A stretch of 64,000 nt of DNA, taken from the NCBI GenBank assembly GCA_004011035.1, contig CP025734.1, forward strand, positions 3,246,001-3,310,000, written 5' to 3'. This document shows, piece after piece, positions 1 through 8,000 of the stretch. Within the stretch, counting starts at the first letter, position 1, and the number at the start of each line of letters is the position of its first letter. The notes beneath the pieces were generated by a model. It did no database searches and was not told the origin of the DNA. It was given only the letters and a program-made list of their open reading frames with translations. The DNA is from Bdellovibrio sp. qaytius. GTDB lineage: Bacteria > Bdellovibrionota > Bdellovibrionia > Bdellovibrionales > Bdellovibrionaceae. Position numbers and translations under genes: made by a program.

Positions 1-134
1 GAAGTTTGATTGTGCGTCATTCTTTGTGAAAATTTTTGTAAACCCTGTTGTAGCGAAAGATTCTTTTCGATTGTGCGCTTAACTTCCCAAATTAAAAGTA
101 AACTGCTCGGTAAATTTAGATTGTCCACTTAACG
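1..134. repeat. Three imperfect direct repeats around GATTGTGCG
   Basis: GATTGTGCG occurs at 8-16 and 69-77. A related copy, GATTGTCCACTTAA at 119-132, differs from GATTGTGCGCTTAA at 69-82 at two positions. The third copy overlaps the last codons of the minus-strand TadB-like gene, so the other two lie just downstream of it. They may be worn copies of that gene's 3' end or a spreading short repeat. No gene was seen in 1-115. Confidence 0.35.
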
Positions 135-862
135 CTGTTACCTTTCTTAAGAATGATCGTAAGGCCCGCTGCCATCATTAAAAGTGAAATAGCAATCACC
201 GCTGGGTACTTTGCTAATTGAAGCTCGGCGATGGCAAAACAAAGCAAAAACACATAAATAAATGAAGCAACGAGCGCTTGCGCGCGCACTTGCAGCGCTG
301 AGAGTCTCGACTTATGTCGTAAATTATTTTGAATGCGTAATCCGCGTTTAAATTGATCAATTTGATCAGAAACTCGCGTTGAAGAACGCAAAATAAAATA
401 AGTTTCTTCGAAAAAATGGGCCGCAAACTTCTTTCGCGCGTAAATTGGCACCACTTGTGTCTTATCAACATCAACATCGATGTAATTCAACGGTTCGAAC
501 ACAATTTTTTCAACATGAGTGAGTGTTTGAAATACAATTTTTGCAGATTTTATCGGTGATTGACCGCTCTTGATGTGCAAGTTGATCGCTTCAAGAACCT
601 TGATTTGCCCTCTGAAAAACGTCTTTTTCAGAAATAATTCGAAATAAATGTTTAAAAAGATCAAGCTCACAAGAATTACGCCGATATAAATATAGAACAA
701 GATCAGATGTTCTTTGAAAAATAGAAAATAAAGACTCGGAATATTCAAAACGACGAACAACACTTTCCGAATTTTCGGAAAAATGATGTGAAAGTTCTCA
801 AGTCGATACACGAAACGATCCGAAATGAATAAACCGAATATCGAAATCAGTAAAAAGAGCAT
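116..862 (-). CDS. TadB-like (GspF-domain) membrane protein of a Tad/Flp-type pilus system
   Basis: This 248-residue protein has hydrophobic helices at the N-terminus, a pair near residues 25-75, a soluble middle with the GspF/TadB-like stretch beginning LEAINLHIKSGQS, and two C-terminal helices. The segment LRHKSRLSALQVRAQALVAS before the last helices is typical of TadB/TadC, the inner-membrane platform proteins of Tad pili. The ATG at 862 was preferred to a TTG seven codons upstream because GAGG precedes it at good spacing. The family call is pattern recognition only. No Tad operon is adjacent on this side, and the other Tad-like genes in the window lie 16 and 52 kb away. Confidence 0.6.
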   Translation of the reverse strand: MLFLLISIFGLFISDRFVYRLENFHIIFPKIRKVLFVVLNIPSLYFLFFKEHLILFYIYIGVILVSLIFLNIYFELFLKKTFFRGQIKVLEAINLHIKSGQSPIKSAKIVFQTLTHVEKIVFEPLNYIDVDVDKTQVVPIYARKKFAAHFFEETYFILRSSTRVSDQIDQFKRGLRIQNNLRHKSRLSALQVRAQALVASFIYVFLLCFAIAELQLAKYPAVIAISLLMMAAGLTIILKKGNSVKWTI

Positions 863-920
863 CCAAACCTCGCTTTCACGCAAAGTTAGGATTGCAAAAT
901 AAATGCAAGAATTTTTTTTG

Positions 921-949
921 TTGACGGATTAAATCAATTTGTTAACAAT
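921..949 (+). promoter_or_regulatory. Candidate sigma70-type promoter for the lysine-rich peptide gene
   Basis: TTGACG at 921-926 is followed after 17 nt by AACAAT at 944-949. The implied leader of about 75 nt holds a run of CAA triplets (about 976-991) and ends with AAGGAG at 1018-1023. Both boxes depart from consensus, so this is a prediction. Confidence 0.4.
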
Positions 950-1029
950 TTTATTAAGGGAGACTGAAAAGTCCAACAACAACAACAACGGTGATTCGTA
1001 GAAATACGTTCACTTCGAAGGAGCAACCC

Positions 1030-1113
1030 ATGGCTAAGAAAAAAGCAAAAAAAGCTACTAAAAAAGCTGCTAAAAAAACTACAAAAAAAGCTACTAAAAA
1101 GAAAAAAAAGTAG
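1030..1113 (+). CDS. 27-residue lysine/alanine/threonine-only histone H1-like peptide
   Basis: The open frame codes for a 27-residue peptide that, after the initiator Met, uses only Lys, Ala and Thr, in KKA(A/T)KK-type steps ending in a run of lysines. AAGGAG lies 6 nt before the ATG, a promoter-like pair lies upstream and a rho-independent terminator follows within 30 nt, so the unit looks like a genuine short gene. The composition matches the C-terminal tails of bacterial histone H1-like proteins, which bind DNA or RNA non-specifically by charge. It resembles the C-terminal tail of ribosomal protein L21 in this window. The function is inferred from composition; a nucleic-acid-compacting peptide is the simplest reading. 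Confidence 0.7.
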   Translation: MAKKKAKKATKKAAKKTTKKATKKKKK

Positions 1114-1140
1114 TTCTTTTTGTAAAGCAGAAGCTTTGGA

Positions 1141-1170
1141 AGGGCTAACGTAAGTTGGTCCTTTTTTTTT
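1141..1170 (+). terminator. Rho-independent terminator of the lysine-rich peptide gene
   Basis: AGGGCTAAC, loop GTAA, then GTTGGTCCT form a 9-bp stem with two G-U pairs, followed directly by a run of nine T (1162-1170). Confidence 0.85.
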
Positions 1171-1218
1171 GCGCAAAATGAATTGAAGGATAGAAATCAC
1201 TCTGTGAGATCCACAAAT

Positions 1219-1246
1219 AAAAATAGGCCCCATAAGGGCCTATTTT
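1219..1246 (-). terminator. Rho-independent terminator for the minus-strand gene ending at 1357
   Basis: AAAATAGGCCC and GGGCCTATTTT form an 11-bp perfect stem around the loop CATAA. On the minus strand it is followed by TTTTTATTT. It could also act on plus-strand transcripts that pass the first terminator, since the stem itself ends in TTTT. Confidence 0.75.
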
Positions 1247-1270
1247 GCGTTTAAAAAGGTTATTTCTCCT

Positions 1271-1316
1271 CTGACAGCGTCAGCTGTCAGAAAGGCTCTC
1301 CACGGAGGGTAAAGCC
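1271..1316. other. GC-rich nested inverted repeats of unknown role
   Basis: CTGACAG and CTGTCAG (1271-1277 and 1284-1290) form a 7-bp hairpin. Just after it, GGCT and AGCC (1294-1297 and 1313-1316) enclose CTCC AC GGAG (1298-1307). The block is visibly more GC-rich than its surroundings. It lies between the end of the exported-protein gene (1357) and its terminator, so on that transcript it would be a folded 3' UTR. It could also be a REP-like repeat. The rest of 1247-1356 holds nothing I recognise. Confidence 0.4.
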
Positions 1317-1356
1317 AGCGCAGCGGTCAAACAACCACTAACTAACGAACAAAAAA

Positions 1357-1959
1357 CTAGTAAAAATAAGTTACCCCAAGACCAGCAGTCGGAAGATAAA
1401 TCGACGAGTTTAATTCGCCCAACACCATCAACTCACCAAAGAAATTTACACCCGCTAAATCGCCCTCAAGTTGGTTGTACTCAAGACCCATTCCCGCCGC
1501 TAAAAAGTTCGCCGAGAACTTGTTCTCTTTGATCTGATTTTTAGTAAGAACTCTATTTAAGATATCATTGCTAGAAGCGCTTTCTGATGTGCTATTAGAG
1601 TTAAACCAGTTTGCATAGCCGACCTTAGTATATGGAGATAAGTAAGCCGCTTCATAATTATGTTTCCACCCAATATGAAATGAATTGTAGGCTTTTCCTG
1701 CTCCAATACCGAATGTTAAGGCGTCTTCAGGTTGAATGTTAACTTCTAAGTTCAAGCCTAAACCACCCGTTAAACCGCCTGTAGCGATTCCTAAACCTAG
1801 TTTTTTGTATTTCTTAAGTTCGTAATTTGAATCGTAAAGTTCTACACCTTCTTTATCAAACTTCTGGCTTTTAGAAAAAACTGATTGGTTTGTTTGTTCT
1901 GTTTGGGCAAATACTGCCGATGTTGTTAAAAAAGCTAATGTAAGAATAAGTGATTTCAT
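1357..1959 (-). CDS. Exported protein of unknown function, possibly a small outer-membrane barrel
   Basis: The 200-residue product begins with a clear Sec signal peptide (MKSLILTLAFLTTSAVFA, cleavage after AFA). After a hydrophilic stretch, the mature part is rich in Gly and aromatic residues with alternating polar and hydrophobic pattern, and it ends in an aromatic residue (Y-F-Y), as many outer-membrane barrels do. I do not recognise the family. GAGAGG lies 8 nt before the ATG. It is a single-gene unit closed by the hairpin at 1219-1246. A periplasmic location is equally possible. Confidence 0.6.
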   Translation of the reverse strand: MKSLILTLAFLTTSAVFAQTEQTNQSVFSKSQKFDKEGVELYDSNYELKKYKKLGLGIATGGLTGGLGLNLEVNIQPEDALTFGIGAGKAYNSFHIGWKHNYEAAYLSPYTKVGYANWFNSNSTSESASSNDILNRVLTKNQIKENKFSANFLAAGMGLEYNQLEGDLAGVNFFGELMVLGELNSSIYLPTAGLGVTYFY

Positions 1960-1977
1960 GCTGAGGGCCTCTCTTTT

Positions 1978-2886
1978 TTAAGTTAGTTTAATCATTTTTG
2001 TCTGAATAGGAAACGATTTCTGCAGATCTTGATGCTTTTTAAAATTAAAGACCGCACCTGATGTTCGCACTCTTTGAATGTGTGAAAGTCGTAACGATTG
2101 CACAATCCACCCCGGTTCATTCACTTGACCAGTTTTTAATACACCATCATCTGGAAATCCAACATCAGGAGTAGCGTAAAACCCTGCGTATCCGTAATTA
2201 ATATCAACTGCCGGAGACCATTTCGATTCACCCACAGTTTGCGAAATTACAACATAGTTTTGATTTTCTAAAGCGCGCGCTCGTGCACCAATATGTACAC
2301 GGCAAGCGCCTTTCACAGTTTCAGTACAACTGGGAGCAAAAATAATTTGAGCTCCAGCGTGTGAAGCTGCTAACGCTGGAAATGAAAATTCGATATCAAA
2401 ACACGTTGAAACAGAAAATTTAACGTTTTCAGTTTCAAAAACTTTGATCACAGGTTCGCCGGATTGAATATTCCACTCTTCTTCTTCAAAGCGCGTCATA
2501 AAAAACTTATCTTGAAATTCAATTTGCCCGTTTGGCGCAAAAATAAAGACCCGATTTGTTGTAAGTGTATCATTTTGATAAAAAGGAATACTTGGCGCGA
2601 TGATATAAACGTTATGTTTTTTTGCTAACTCTGAAAAAACATTTTTAAAGTCATCAATCATCGGTAATAGCTTTTTGGCCTGTGATTTTAAATCATTTCT
2701 GTCAGATTCAATTAACAGCGAAGTTAGTTCCATCGCTCCGTATTCTGGAAAAAGTAAAATCTGCGCGCTCTTGCCGACGGCACTTTCGACCCAATTTTCT
2801 GTTTTAATCTTCCATTGTTCAAAATTATTAAGAAAATCTAAATTATATTGTGCAGAAGCGACATTAATCGTTGTTACCGATTCCAT
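1978..2886 (-). CDS. Carbon-nitrogen hydrolase (nitrilase superfamily)
   Basis: The 302-residue cytoplasmic enzyme carries the nitrilase catalytic triad: Glu48 in LLFPEYG, Lys127 in QDKFFM and Cys162 in STCFDIEF, plus a Glu-rich loop near residue 136. The family hydrolyses amides or nitriles; the substrate cannot be told from sequence. It is the last gene of a three-gene minus-strand operon (SnoaL-like, GNAT, nitrilase). Its ATG lies inside the end of the GNAT gene (13-nt overlap), which suggests translational coupling. A GNAT next to a carbon-nitrogen hydrolase is a common pairing, sometimes as a fusion, and the two may act on the same amine/amide metabolite. Confidence 0.85.
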   Translation of the reverse strand: MESVTTINVASAQYNLDFLNNFEQWKIKTENWVESAVGKSAQILLFPEYGAMELTSLLIESDRNDLKSQAKKLLPMIDDFKNVFSELAKKHNVYIIAPSIPFYQNDTLTTNRVFIFAPNGQIEFQDKFFMTRFEEEEWNIQSGEPVIKVFETENVKFSVSTCFDIEFSFPALAASHAGAQIIFAPSCTETVKGACRVHIGARARALENQNYVVISQTVGESKWSPAVDINYGYAGFYATPDVGFPDDGVLKTGQVNEPGWIVQSLRLSHIQRVRTSGAVFNFKKHQDLQKSFPIQTKMIKLT

Positions 2887-3479
2887 ATTTTCATCCAGTA
2901 TTGCATTTTTTTTGCTGTCTCATTTTTTTCGCCAAGATCTAGCCATTCAAATTGCGAAGTTAAACCTTCAACTTTTTTATAACCGCGTTTTTGCCAGAAT
3001 CCATCTAAAGGCGTATATTTTTGCGGTTTTAACGGATGATCAGTTGGCCTAACCACAGCACAAAAAGTTGTCGTGGTGATTTTTGAAAAACTAAGAGCGA
3101 TTTTTTCACGCGCGTCAAAAAAAGCCTGGCCTAAACCTTTTCCACGATAATCTGATAACAAAACACTTTCACCGAAATAAAAAATCTCATCAATTTTATA
3201 GCCGTTTTCGATGAAAGATTTTTTCACAAAATCGTCTTCTTCGGCCAACGGTAAGCACGTCGCAACCCCAACTATTATATTGCTATCATTTTCATCAATG
3301 GCCAAAATAAAATGACCGTTCGGAGCTTTGAAATAGCGCTCTAAATATTTAACTTCATACTCAAGTGACCCATCGTAAATATACGGAAACTCTTTGAAAA
3401 CTTTGATCCGCAAGTTAGCAATAGCTAAAATATTTTGTTTGGCAAATTCTTTAGAAACGGCCCGAACAACAATGCCCAC
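2874..3479 (-). CDS. GNAT-family N-acetyltransferase
   Basis: The 201-residue protein has the acetyl-CoA-binding motif YRGKGLGQAF at residues 111-120, after the usual beta strands and a GESVLLSDY strand. The family transfers acetyl from acetyl-CoA to an amine; the acceptor is unknown. The start is GTG at 3479, whose first base is the last base of the upstream TAG stop. The adjacent nitrilase-family gene overlaps its 3' end, so both are probably made together. Confidence 0.8.
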   Translation of the reverse strand: MGIVVRAVSKEFAKQNILAIANLRIKVFKEFPYIYDGSLEYEVKYLERYFKAPNGHFILAIDENDSNIIVGVATCLPLAEEDDFVKKSFIENGYKIDEIFYFGESVLLSDYRGKGLGQAFFDAREKIALSFSKITTTTFCAVVRPTDHPLKPQKYTPLDGFWQKRGYKKVEGLTSQFEWLDLGEKNETAKKMQYWMKIWNR

Positions 3480-3889
3480 TATTTAACCGATTCAATCCAC
3501 TGCGGAAGATTATAGTAAGTCGTAACTCGTTTAATTTTGCCATCTTTAGTTTCTAAAAAAGAACCCGCTGGAACCACATATTTTTGGCCGCGAGCTTGAG
3601 GCAAATTGCCATCTGTTTTTAAATAAGTTCCATGAACATCGAATTCAACTGAAACGCGATTACGGTCAGTTTGCGATGTAAAATAAGACATGTTTTTGAG
3701 CTCTTCTTTGTAGCAAGCATCCATGTGGGTCATAAATTTCGTAAATGCTTCTAGACCAATTACTGAGGTACTTTGATTTCTATCGTGCTGAACTTCTGGG
3801 TGTAATAACGCAAGCATGTCTTTAGTTCTGCCTTCATTAAAGGCTGCGAAGTATTTTTTCACAATTTCTAGAGCGGAAACTTCGTTCAT
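3479..3889 (-). CDS. SnoaL-like / nuclear transport factor 2-fold protein
   Basis: The 136-residue single-domain protein matches the ketosteroid-isomerase-like (NTF2/SnoaL) fold: an N-terminal helix with YFAAFNEGRT and then ALLHPEVQHD, ending in strands with GKIKRVTTYYN and LPQW. Such proteins bind small hydrophobic molecules and many have unknown substrates. GGAG lies 8 nt before the ATG. It heads the operon with the GNAT and nitrilase genes. Confidence 0.75.
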   Translation of the reverse strand: MNEVSALEIVKKYFAAFNEGRTKDMLALLHPEVQHDRNQSTSVIGLEAFTKFMTHMDACYKEELKNMSYFTSQTDRNRVSVEFDVHGTYLKTDGNLPQARGQKYVVPAGSFLETKDGKIKRVTTYYNLPQWIESVK

Positions 3890-4008
3890 TTTTTAACTCC
3901 TGCAATAGGCCAAACTTTATCTGGGCTTGAGCTTTAAGTCGATAAGTATTAAACCTGTTAAGTACTAAAATTCTATTATTTTTAATAAATCTAAAAGGAG
4001 ATTTTCAA

Positions 4009-4953
4009 ATGGCACACGCAAGAAAAAAAATCGCCGTTATCGGCGCGGGTTTCGTAGGATCAACAACTGCTCACTGGGCAGCTCAAAAAGAATTAGGTGA
4101 TGTAGTTCTTTTAGATGTTAACGAAGGCGCAGCTATCGGAAAATCTTTAGACTTAGCTCAAGCAGCTACTATGGAAATGTTCGATACAAAAATCAAAGGC
4201 ACTTCTAACTACGCTGATATCGCAAATTCAGATATCGTGATCGTTACTGCAGGTATGCCTCGTAAACCAGGTATGAGCCGTGATGAATTAATCGGTATCA
4301 ATGCAAAAATCGTAAAAGATGTTTGTGCTGGTATCAAACAACACGCTCCAAATTCAATCGTTATCGTAGTTTGTAACCCGATGGATGTTATGGCGTTGTA
4401 CGCTAAGCAACAGTTAGGTTTCCCACGTGAACGCGTTTTAGGTATGGGCGGTTGTTTAGATTCAGCTCGTTTCCGTACATTCATCGCTGAAGAGTGTGGC
4501 GTATCTTACAAAGATGTAACTGGTGTTGTTGTTGGTAACCACGGCGATGCAATGGTTCCGTTAGTTCGCACAGCTTCTGTTGGTTCAGTTCCTTTAATGG
4601 ATATGTTACCGGCTGATAAAATTGCTGCAATCGTTGCTCGCACTAAATCTGCAGGCGCAGAAATTGGTGGTCACTTAAAAACTGGTTCTGCTTACTATGC
4701 TCCATCTCGTGGTGCTGTTGAAATGGCTGAAGCAATTTTAAAAGATCAAAAACGCGTATTACCTGTAGCTGTTGAGTTAAAAGGTGAATTCGGCGTTAAC
4801 GACGGCATGATGGTTGGTGTTATGTGCGTTATCGGCGGTAAAGGTTTAGAAAAAATTATCGATTACAAATTCAACGCTGACGAAAAAGCTGAATTTGAAA
4901 AATCAGTTACAGCAGTTCGCACACTTTGCGAAGGCTTGAAAGCAGTTCAATAA
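4009..4953 (+). CDS. mdh: Malate dehydrogenase (LDH-like type)
   Basis: This 314-residue enzyme oxidises malate to oxaloacetate with NAD+ in the TCA cycle. The Rossmann motif GAGFVG is at residues 12-17. The substrate-binding Arg85 and Arg91 lie in MPRKPGMSR, the Asp151/Arg154 pair in LDSAR, and the catalytic His178 in GNHGD. The MPRKPG loop points to malate rather than lactate. AAGGAG precedes the ATG. It is the first gene of a tight operon: its TAA overlaps the sucC ATG by one base. Its codon use is very regular, as in highly expressed genes. Confidence 0.96.
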   Translation: MAHARKKIAVIGAGFVGSTTAHWAAQKELGDVVLLDVNEGAAIGKSLDLAQAATMEMFDTKIKGTSNYADIANSDIVIVTAGMPRKPGMSRDELIGINAKIVKDVCAGIKQHAPNSIVIVVCNPMDVMALYAKQQLGFPRERVLGMGGCLDSARFRTFIAEECGVSYKDVTGVVVGNHGDAMVPLVRTASVGSVPLMDMLPADKIAAIVARTKSAGAEIGGHLKTGSAYYAPSRGAVEMAEAILKDQKRVLPVAVELKGEFGVNDGMMVGVMCVIGGKGLEKIIDYKFNADEKAEFEKSVTAVRTLCEGLKAVQ

Positions 4954-6113
4954 TGAATATTCATGAGTATCAAGCGAAAGAAGTTTTAAGAGACTTCGGA
5001 GTAGCGACTTTAAAAGGTAAATTAGCATTAACTCCTGAAGAAGCAGTTGCTGCAGCTAAAGAAATCGGCGGAACAGTTTGGGTTGTTAAAGCTCAAATCC
5101 ACGCCGGTGGCCGCGGTAAAGGTGGCGGCGTAAAAGTTGCTAAATCTTTAGATGAAGTTCGCGACTACGCTACAAAAATTCTTGGTATGACTTTAGTGAC
5201 TCACCAAACTGGCCCTGAAGGCAAAAAAGTACACAAAGTTTTTATCGAACAAGGTTGTAACATCGCTAAAGAATATTACGTAGCTTGCTTAATCGACCGT
5301 GAAACTGGCCGCGTAGCAATGATGGCTTCTTCTGAAGGTGGCATGGACATCGAAGAAGTTGCAGAACACAATCCAAACGCAATTGTTAAAGTTGATATCG
5401 ATCCAGTAACAGGTTTAGGCGCATGGCAAGCTCGCGAGCTAGCGTTCAAAATCGGTATGGGACCCGAAGTTGTTAACAAAGCCGTAAAATTCATGATGGG
5501 TTTATACGAAGCTTTCATTAAACACGATTGCTCTATTGCTGAGATCAATCCTTTAGTTGTAACTAAAGAGAATGATGTTATTTGCTTAGATGCAAAAATG
5601 AATTTCGATTCAAATTCTTTATACCGTCAGCCAAGAATTTTAGAAATGCGCGATTTAAATGAAGAAGAAGCGACTGAAATCGAAGCTTCTAAATTTGATT
5701 TAGCTTTCATTAAATTAGATGGAAACATCGGCTGTTTAGTTAACGGTGCAGGTTTAGCGATGGCTACTCTTGATATCATTAAACTTCACGGTGCAGCTCC
5801 TGCGAACTTCTTAGATGTTGGCGGCGGCGCAAATAAAGAAAAAGTAACTAACGCTTTCAAAATCATCCTTAAAGACAAAAACGTTAAGGGAATTTTAGTA
5901 AATATTTTCGGTGGTATCATGAAATGTGATGTGATCGCTGAAGGTGTTATCGCCGCTTCTAAAGAAGTTGGTCTTAAAGTTCCTTTAGTTGTTCGTCTAG
6001 AAGGTACTAATGTTGAACTTGGTAAAAAAATCTTAGCTGACAGTGGTTTAAATATTATTGCTGCAAATGATTTAACAGACGCTGCTAAAAAAATCACAGC
6101 GGCAATTAAGTAG
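4953..6113 (+). CDS. sucC: Succinyl-CoA ligase (ADP-forming), beta subunit
   Basis: The 386-residue subunit begins [10 protein letters not shown], the family's usual N-terminus, and has an N-terminal ATP-grasp domain with a Gly-rich [10 protein letters not shown] loop, then a C-terminal ligase domain with [11 protein letters not shown]. It pairs with SucD to convert succinyl-CoA to succinate with formation of a nucleoside triphosphate. The ATG at 4953 shares its A with the mdh stop codon. An upstream in-frame start at 4926 lies inside mdh and was rejected. Confidence 0.96.
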   Translation: MNIHEYQAKEVLRDFGVATLKGKLALTPEEAVAAAKEIGGTVWVVKAQIHAGGRGKGGGVKVAKSLDEVRDYATKILGMTLVTHQTGPEGKKVHKVFIEQGCNIAKEYYVACLIDRETGRVAMMASSEGGMDIEEVAEHNPNAIVKVDIDPVTGLGAWQARELAFKIGMGPEVVNKAVKFMMGLYEAFIKHDCSIAEINPLVVTKENDVICLDAKMNFDSNSLYRQPRILEMRDLNEEEATEIEASKFDLAFIKLDGNIGCLVNGAGLAMATLDIIKLHGAAPANFLDVGGGANKEKVTNAFKIILKDKNVKGILVNIFGGIMKCDVIAEGVIAASKEVGLKVPLVVRLEGTNVELGKKILADSGLNIIAANDLTDAAKKITAAIK

Positions 6114-6120
6114 GTTTGAG

Positions 6121-6990
6121 ATGGCAATTTTAATTAATAAAAATACAAAAGTAATGTGCCAAGGTCTTACGGGATCTCAAGGTTCATTTCACTCGTTACA
6201 ATGTAAAGCTTACGGAACACAAATGGTTGCAGGCGTTACACCTGGTAAAGGCGGAACGACTCACGAAGGTATTCCCGTATTCAACACTGTAAAAGAAGCA
6301 AAAGAAAAAACTGGCGCGACTGTTTCTATGATTTTCGTTCCACCACCATTCGCTGCTGATTCTATTTTAGAAGCTGTTGATGCTGATTTAGATTTAGTGA
6401 TCTGTATCACTGAAGGTATTCCAGTATTAGACATGGTTAAGGTTAAGAAATACATGCAAGGCAAACGCACTCGCTTAATCGGTCCGAACTGCCCTGGCGT
6501 TATTACTCCAGAAGCTTGTAAAATCGGAATCATGCCTGGTCACATCCACAAAGCTGGTCGTATCGGCGTTTTATCACGTTCTGGTACATTAACTTACGAA
6601 GCTGTAGGTCAACTTTCAGCTTTAGGTTTAGGCCAATCAACTTGTGTTGGTATCGGTGGAGACCCAGTTAACGGAACAAACTTTATCGATATGTTAAAAC
6701 TATTCAACGCAGATCCAGATACTGATGCAGTTATCATGATCGGCGAAATCGGTGGAACAGCTGAAGAAGAAGCCGCTGAATACATCAAAAAAGAATTCAA
6801 AAAACCAGTAGCAGTTTTCATTGCGGGCGCATCAGCTCCTCCAGGAAAACGTATGGGTCATGCCGGAGCTATCATTAGCGGCGGTAAAGGCACAGCAGAA
6901 GCTAAATTCGCTGCTTTAGAGGCAGCAGGTTGTAAGATTTCTCGTTCTCCAGCTGATATGGGAACGACACTTAAATCGATGTTGAAGTAA
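6121..6990 (+). CDS. sucD: Succinyl-CoA ligase, alpha subunit
   Basis: The 289-residue subunit has the CoA-binding Rossmann part ([11 protein letters not shown] near residues 16-25), GPNCPGVI, and the phosphohistidine loop [10 protein letters not shown] with His247. It forms the catalytic complex with SucC, 7 nt upstream in the same operon. Length and motifs are standard. Confidence 0.96.
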   Translation: MAILINKNTKVMCQGLTGSQGSFHSLQCKAYGTQMVAGVTPGKGGTTHEGIPVFNTVKEAKEKTGATVSMIFVPPPFAADSILEAVDADLDLVICITEGIPVLDMVKVKKYMQGKRTRLIGPNCPGVITPEACKIGIMPGHIHKAGRIGVLSRSGTLTYEAVGQLSALGLGQSTCVGIGGDPVNGTNFIDMLKLFNADPDTDAVIMIGEIGGTAEEEAAEYIKKEFKKPVAVFIAGASAPPGKRMGHAGAIISGGKGTAEAKFAALEAAGCKISRSPADMGTTLKSMLK

Positions 6991-6992
6991 AG

Positions 6993-7325
6993 ATGGCTAT
7001 GAAGAATAAATTCACTTTTTGTGTGTTGATCTTTTTAATCGAAACATTGGCTTCATTTGAAGCCAATGCGTGCTCTGAAGCCAATATTCGCAAACAACTT
7101 TACCACATGTCGGCCAAAAATAGTTTTCAAACAGTAATTCACACGATGTTTACTATAAAAGCTACTACTGGAAAAACTGGTGAACAGGTAAAACAAGAAT
7201 ACATTAAACTCGTCGACGAATTTAATAGTAGAATCAATTCAGAAAATGACGAAATTTCTAAAATTGCAAAACTAGATCCAACTTGTCATATTGGTGATTT
7301 GACTAAGGAATTTCAACCTAAGTAA
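6993..7325 (+). CDS. Small exported protein of unknown function
   Basis: The 110-residue product has an N-terminal hydrophobic stretch ending SFEANA, consistent with a Sec signal peptide. The remaining helical segment of about 80 residues has two Cys, at the mature N-terminus and near the C-terminus. Its start is 2 nt after the sucD stop; an ATG two codons later is also possible. It is the last gene before a strong terminator, so it is co-transcribed with mdh-sucCD. I know no function. Confidence 0.6.
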   Translation: MAMKNKFTFCVLIFLIETLASFEANACSEANIRKQLYHMSAKNSFQTVIHTMFTIKATTGKTGEQVKQEYIKLVDEFNSRINSENDEISKIAKLDPTCHIGDLTKEFQPK

Positions 7326-7352
7326 TTACAGTCTAAATTATGACTTTCATTG

Positions 7353-7382
7353 AAAAGCTCTGTTGGAAAACAGGGCTTTTTT
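7353..7382 (+). terminator. Rho-independent terminator of the mdh-sucC-sucD operon
   Basis: AAAAGCTCTGTT, loop GGAA, AACAGGGCTTTT form a 12-bp stem with one G-T wobble, and the T run extends to 7382. No gene was recognised between here and ndk. That 183-nt stretch would be the ndk promoter and leader and holds one small hairpin (GTGGTT 7450-7455 with AACCAC 7463-7468). Confidence 0.9.
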
Positions 7383-7565
7383 AATTTTGTTGACCTAATG
7401 TGGCCTATACTTGATTTCACCTTTTTACTTGGGTGTGATGTAGACTCTCGTGGTTTCCTTTTAACCACATCGTTTTAACGTATTTAGCTTTATTGTTTGA
7501 CCAAATAATACCCCCGGTTTACACCTAATCCCGTAACCAAAAACCTCATAAACAAGGAGCCTCAA

Positions 7566-7997
7566 ATGGCAATCGAAAGAACATTTTCAATCATCAAACC
7601 TAACGCTGTTAAAAAGAACGTAATCGGCGATATCATCAATACTTTTGAAACTAAAGGTTTACGCATCGGCGGAGCTAAATTAGGAATGTTATCTCGTGAA
7701 AAATGCGAATTATTCTACGCTGAACACGCAGCACGTCCTTTTTTCGGTGAATTAGTTTCTTTCATGACTTCTGGTCCTGTTGTAATGATGTGCTTAGTTG
7801 GTGAAAACGCAGTTTTAAAAAATCGCGAAATCATGGGCGCAACTGATCCTAAAAAAGCTGATGCTGGCACTATCCGCGCTAAGCACGGTGATTCTATGGG
7901 TGAAAATGCAGTTCACGGTTCTGATTCAGTTGCTTCTGCTGAGCGCGAATTAGCGATTTTCTTCGATAAACACGAATTAGCAAACTTAAACATGTAA
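7566..7997 (+). CDS. ndk: Nucleoside diphosphate kinase
   Basis: The 143-residue enzyme moves the gamma phosphate between nucleoside di- and triphosphates. The active-site His117 lies in NAVHGSDS, with the ATP-binding KPNAV near residue 11 and [14 protein letters not shown] at 91-104. Length is standard. AAGGAG lies 6-7 nt before the ATG. A terminator-like hairpin follows 40 nt after the stop, but inside the next gene. Confidence 0.97.
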   Translation: MAIERTFSIIKPNAVKKNVIGDIINTFETKGLRIGGAKLGMLSREKCELFYAEHAARPFFGELVSFMTSGPVVMMCLVGENAVLKNREIMGATDPKKADAGTIRAKHGDSMGENAVHGSDSVASAERELAIFFDKHELANLNM

Positions 7998-8000
7998 TCT

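Noticed and set aside
934-1233. 99-residue minus-strand open frame rich in Ser/Phe
   Set aside because: It is the antisense shadow of the lysine-rich peptide gene and its terminator; runs of A on the plus strand read as Phe on the minus strand.
5786-6127. 113-residue minus-strand frame opposite sucC
   Set aside because: Long open antisense frames are expected in genes with strong codon bias such as mdh and sucCD; no homology seen.
7383-7565. Possible riboswitch or tRNA in the ndk leader
   Set aside because: Only one small hairpin is visible; no cloverleaf or known aptamer core could be fitted.
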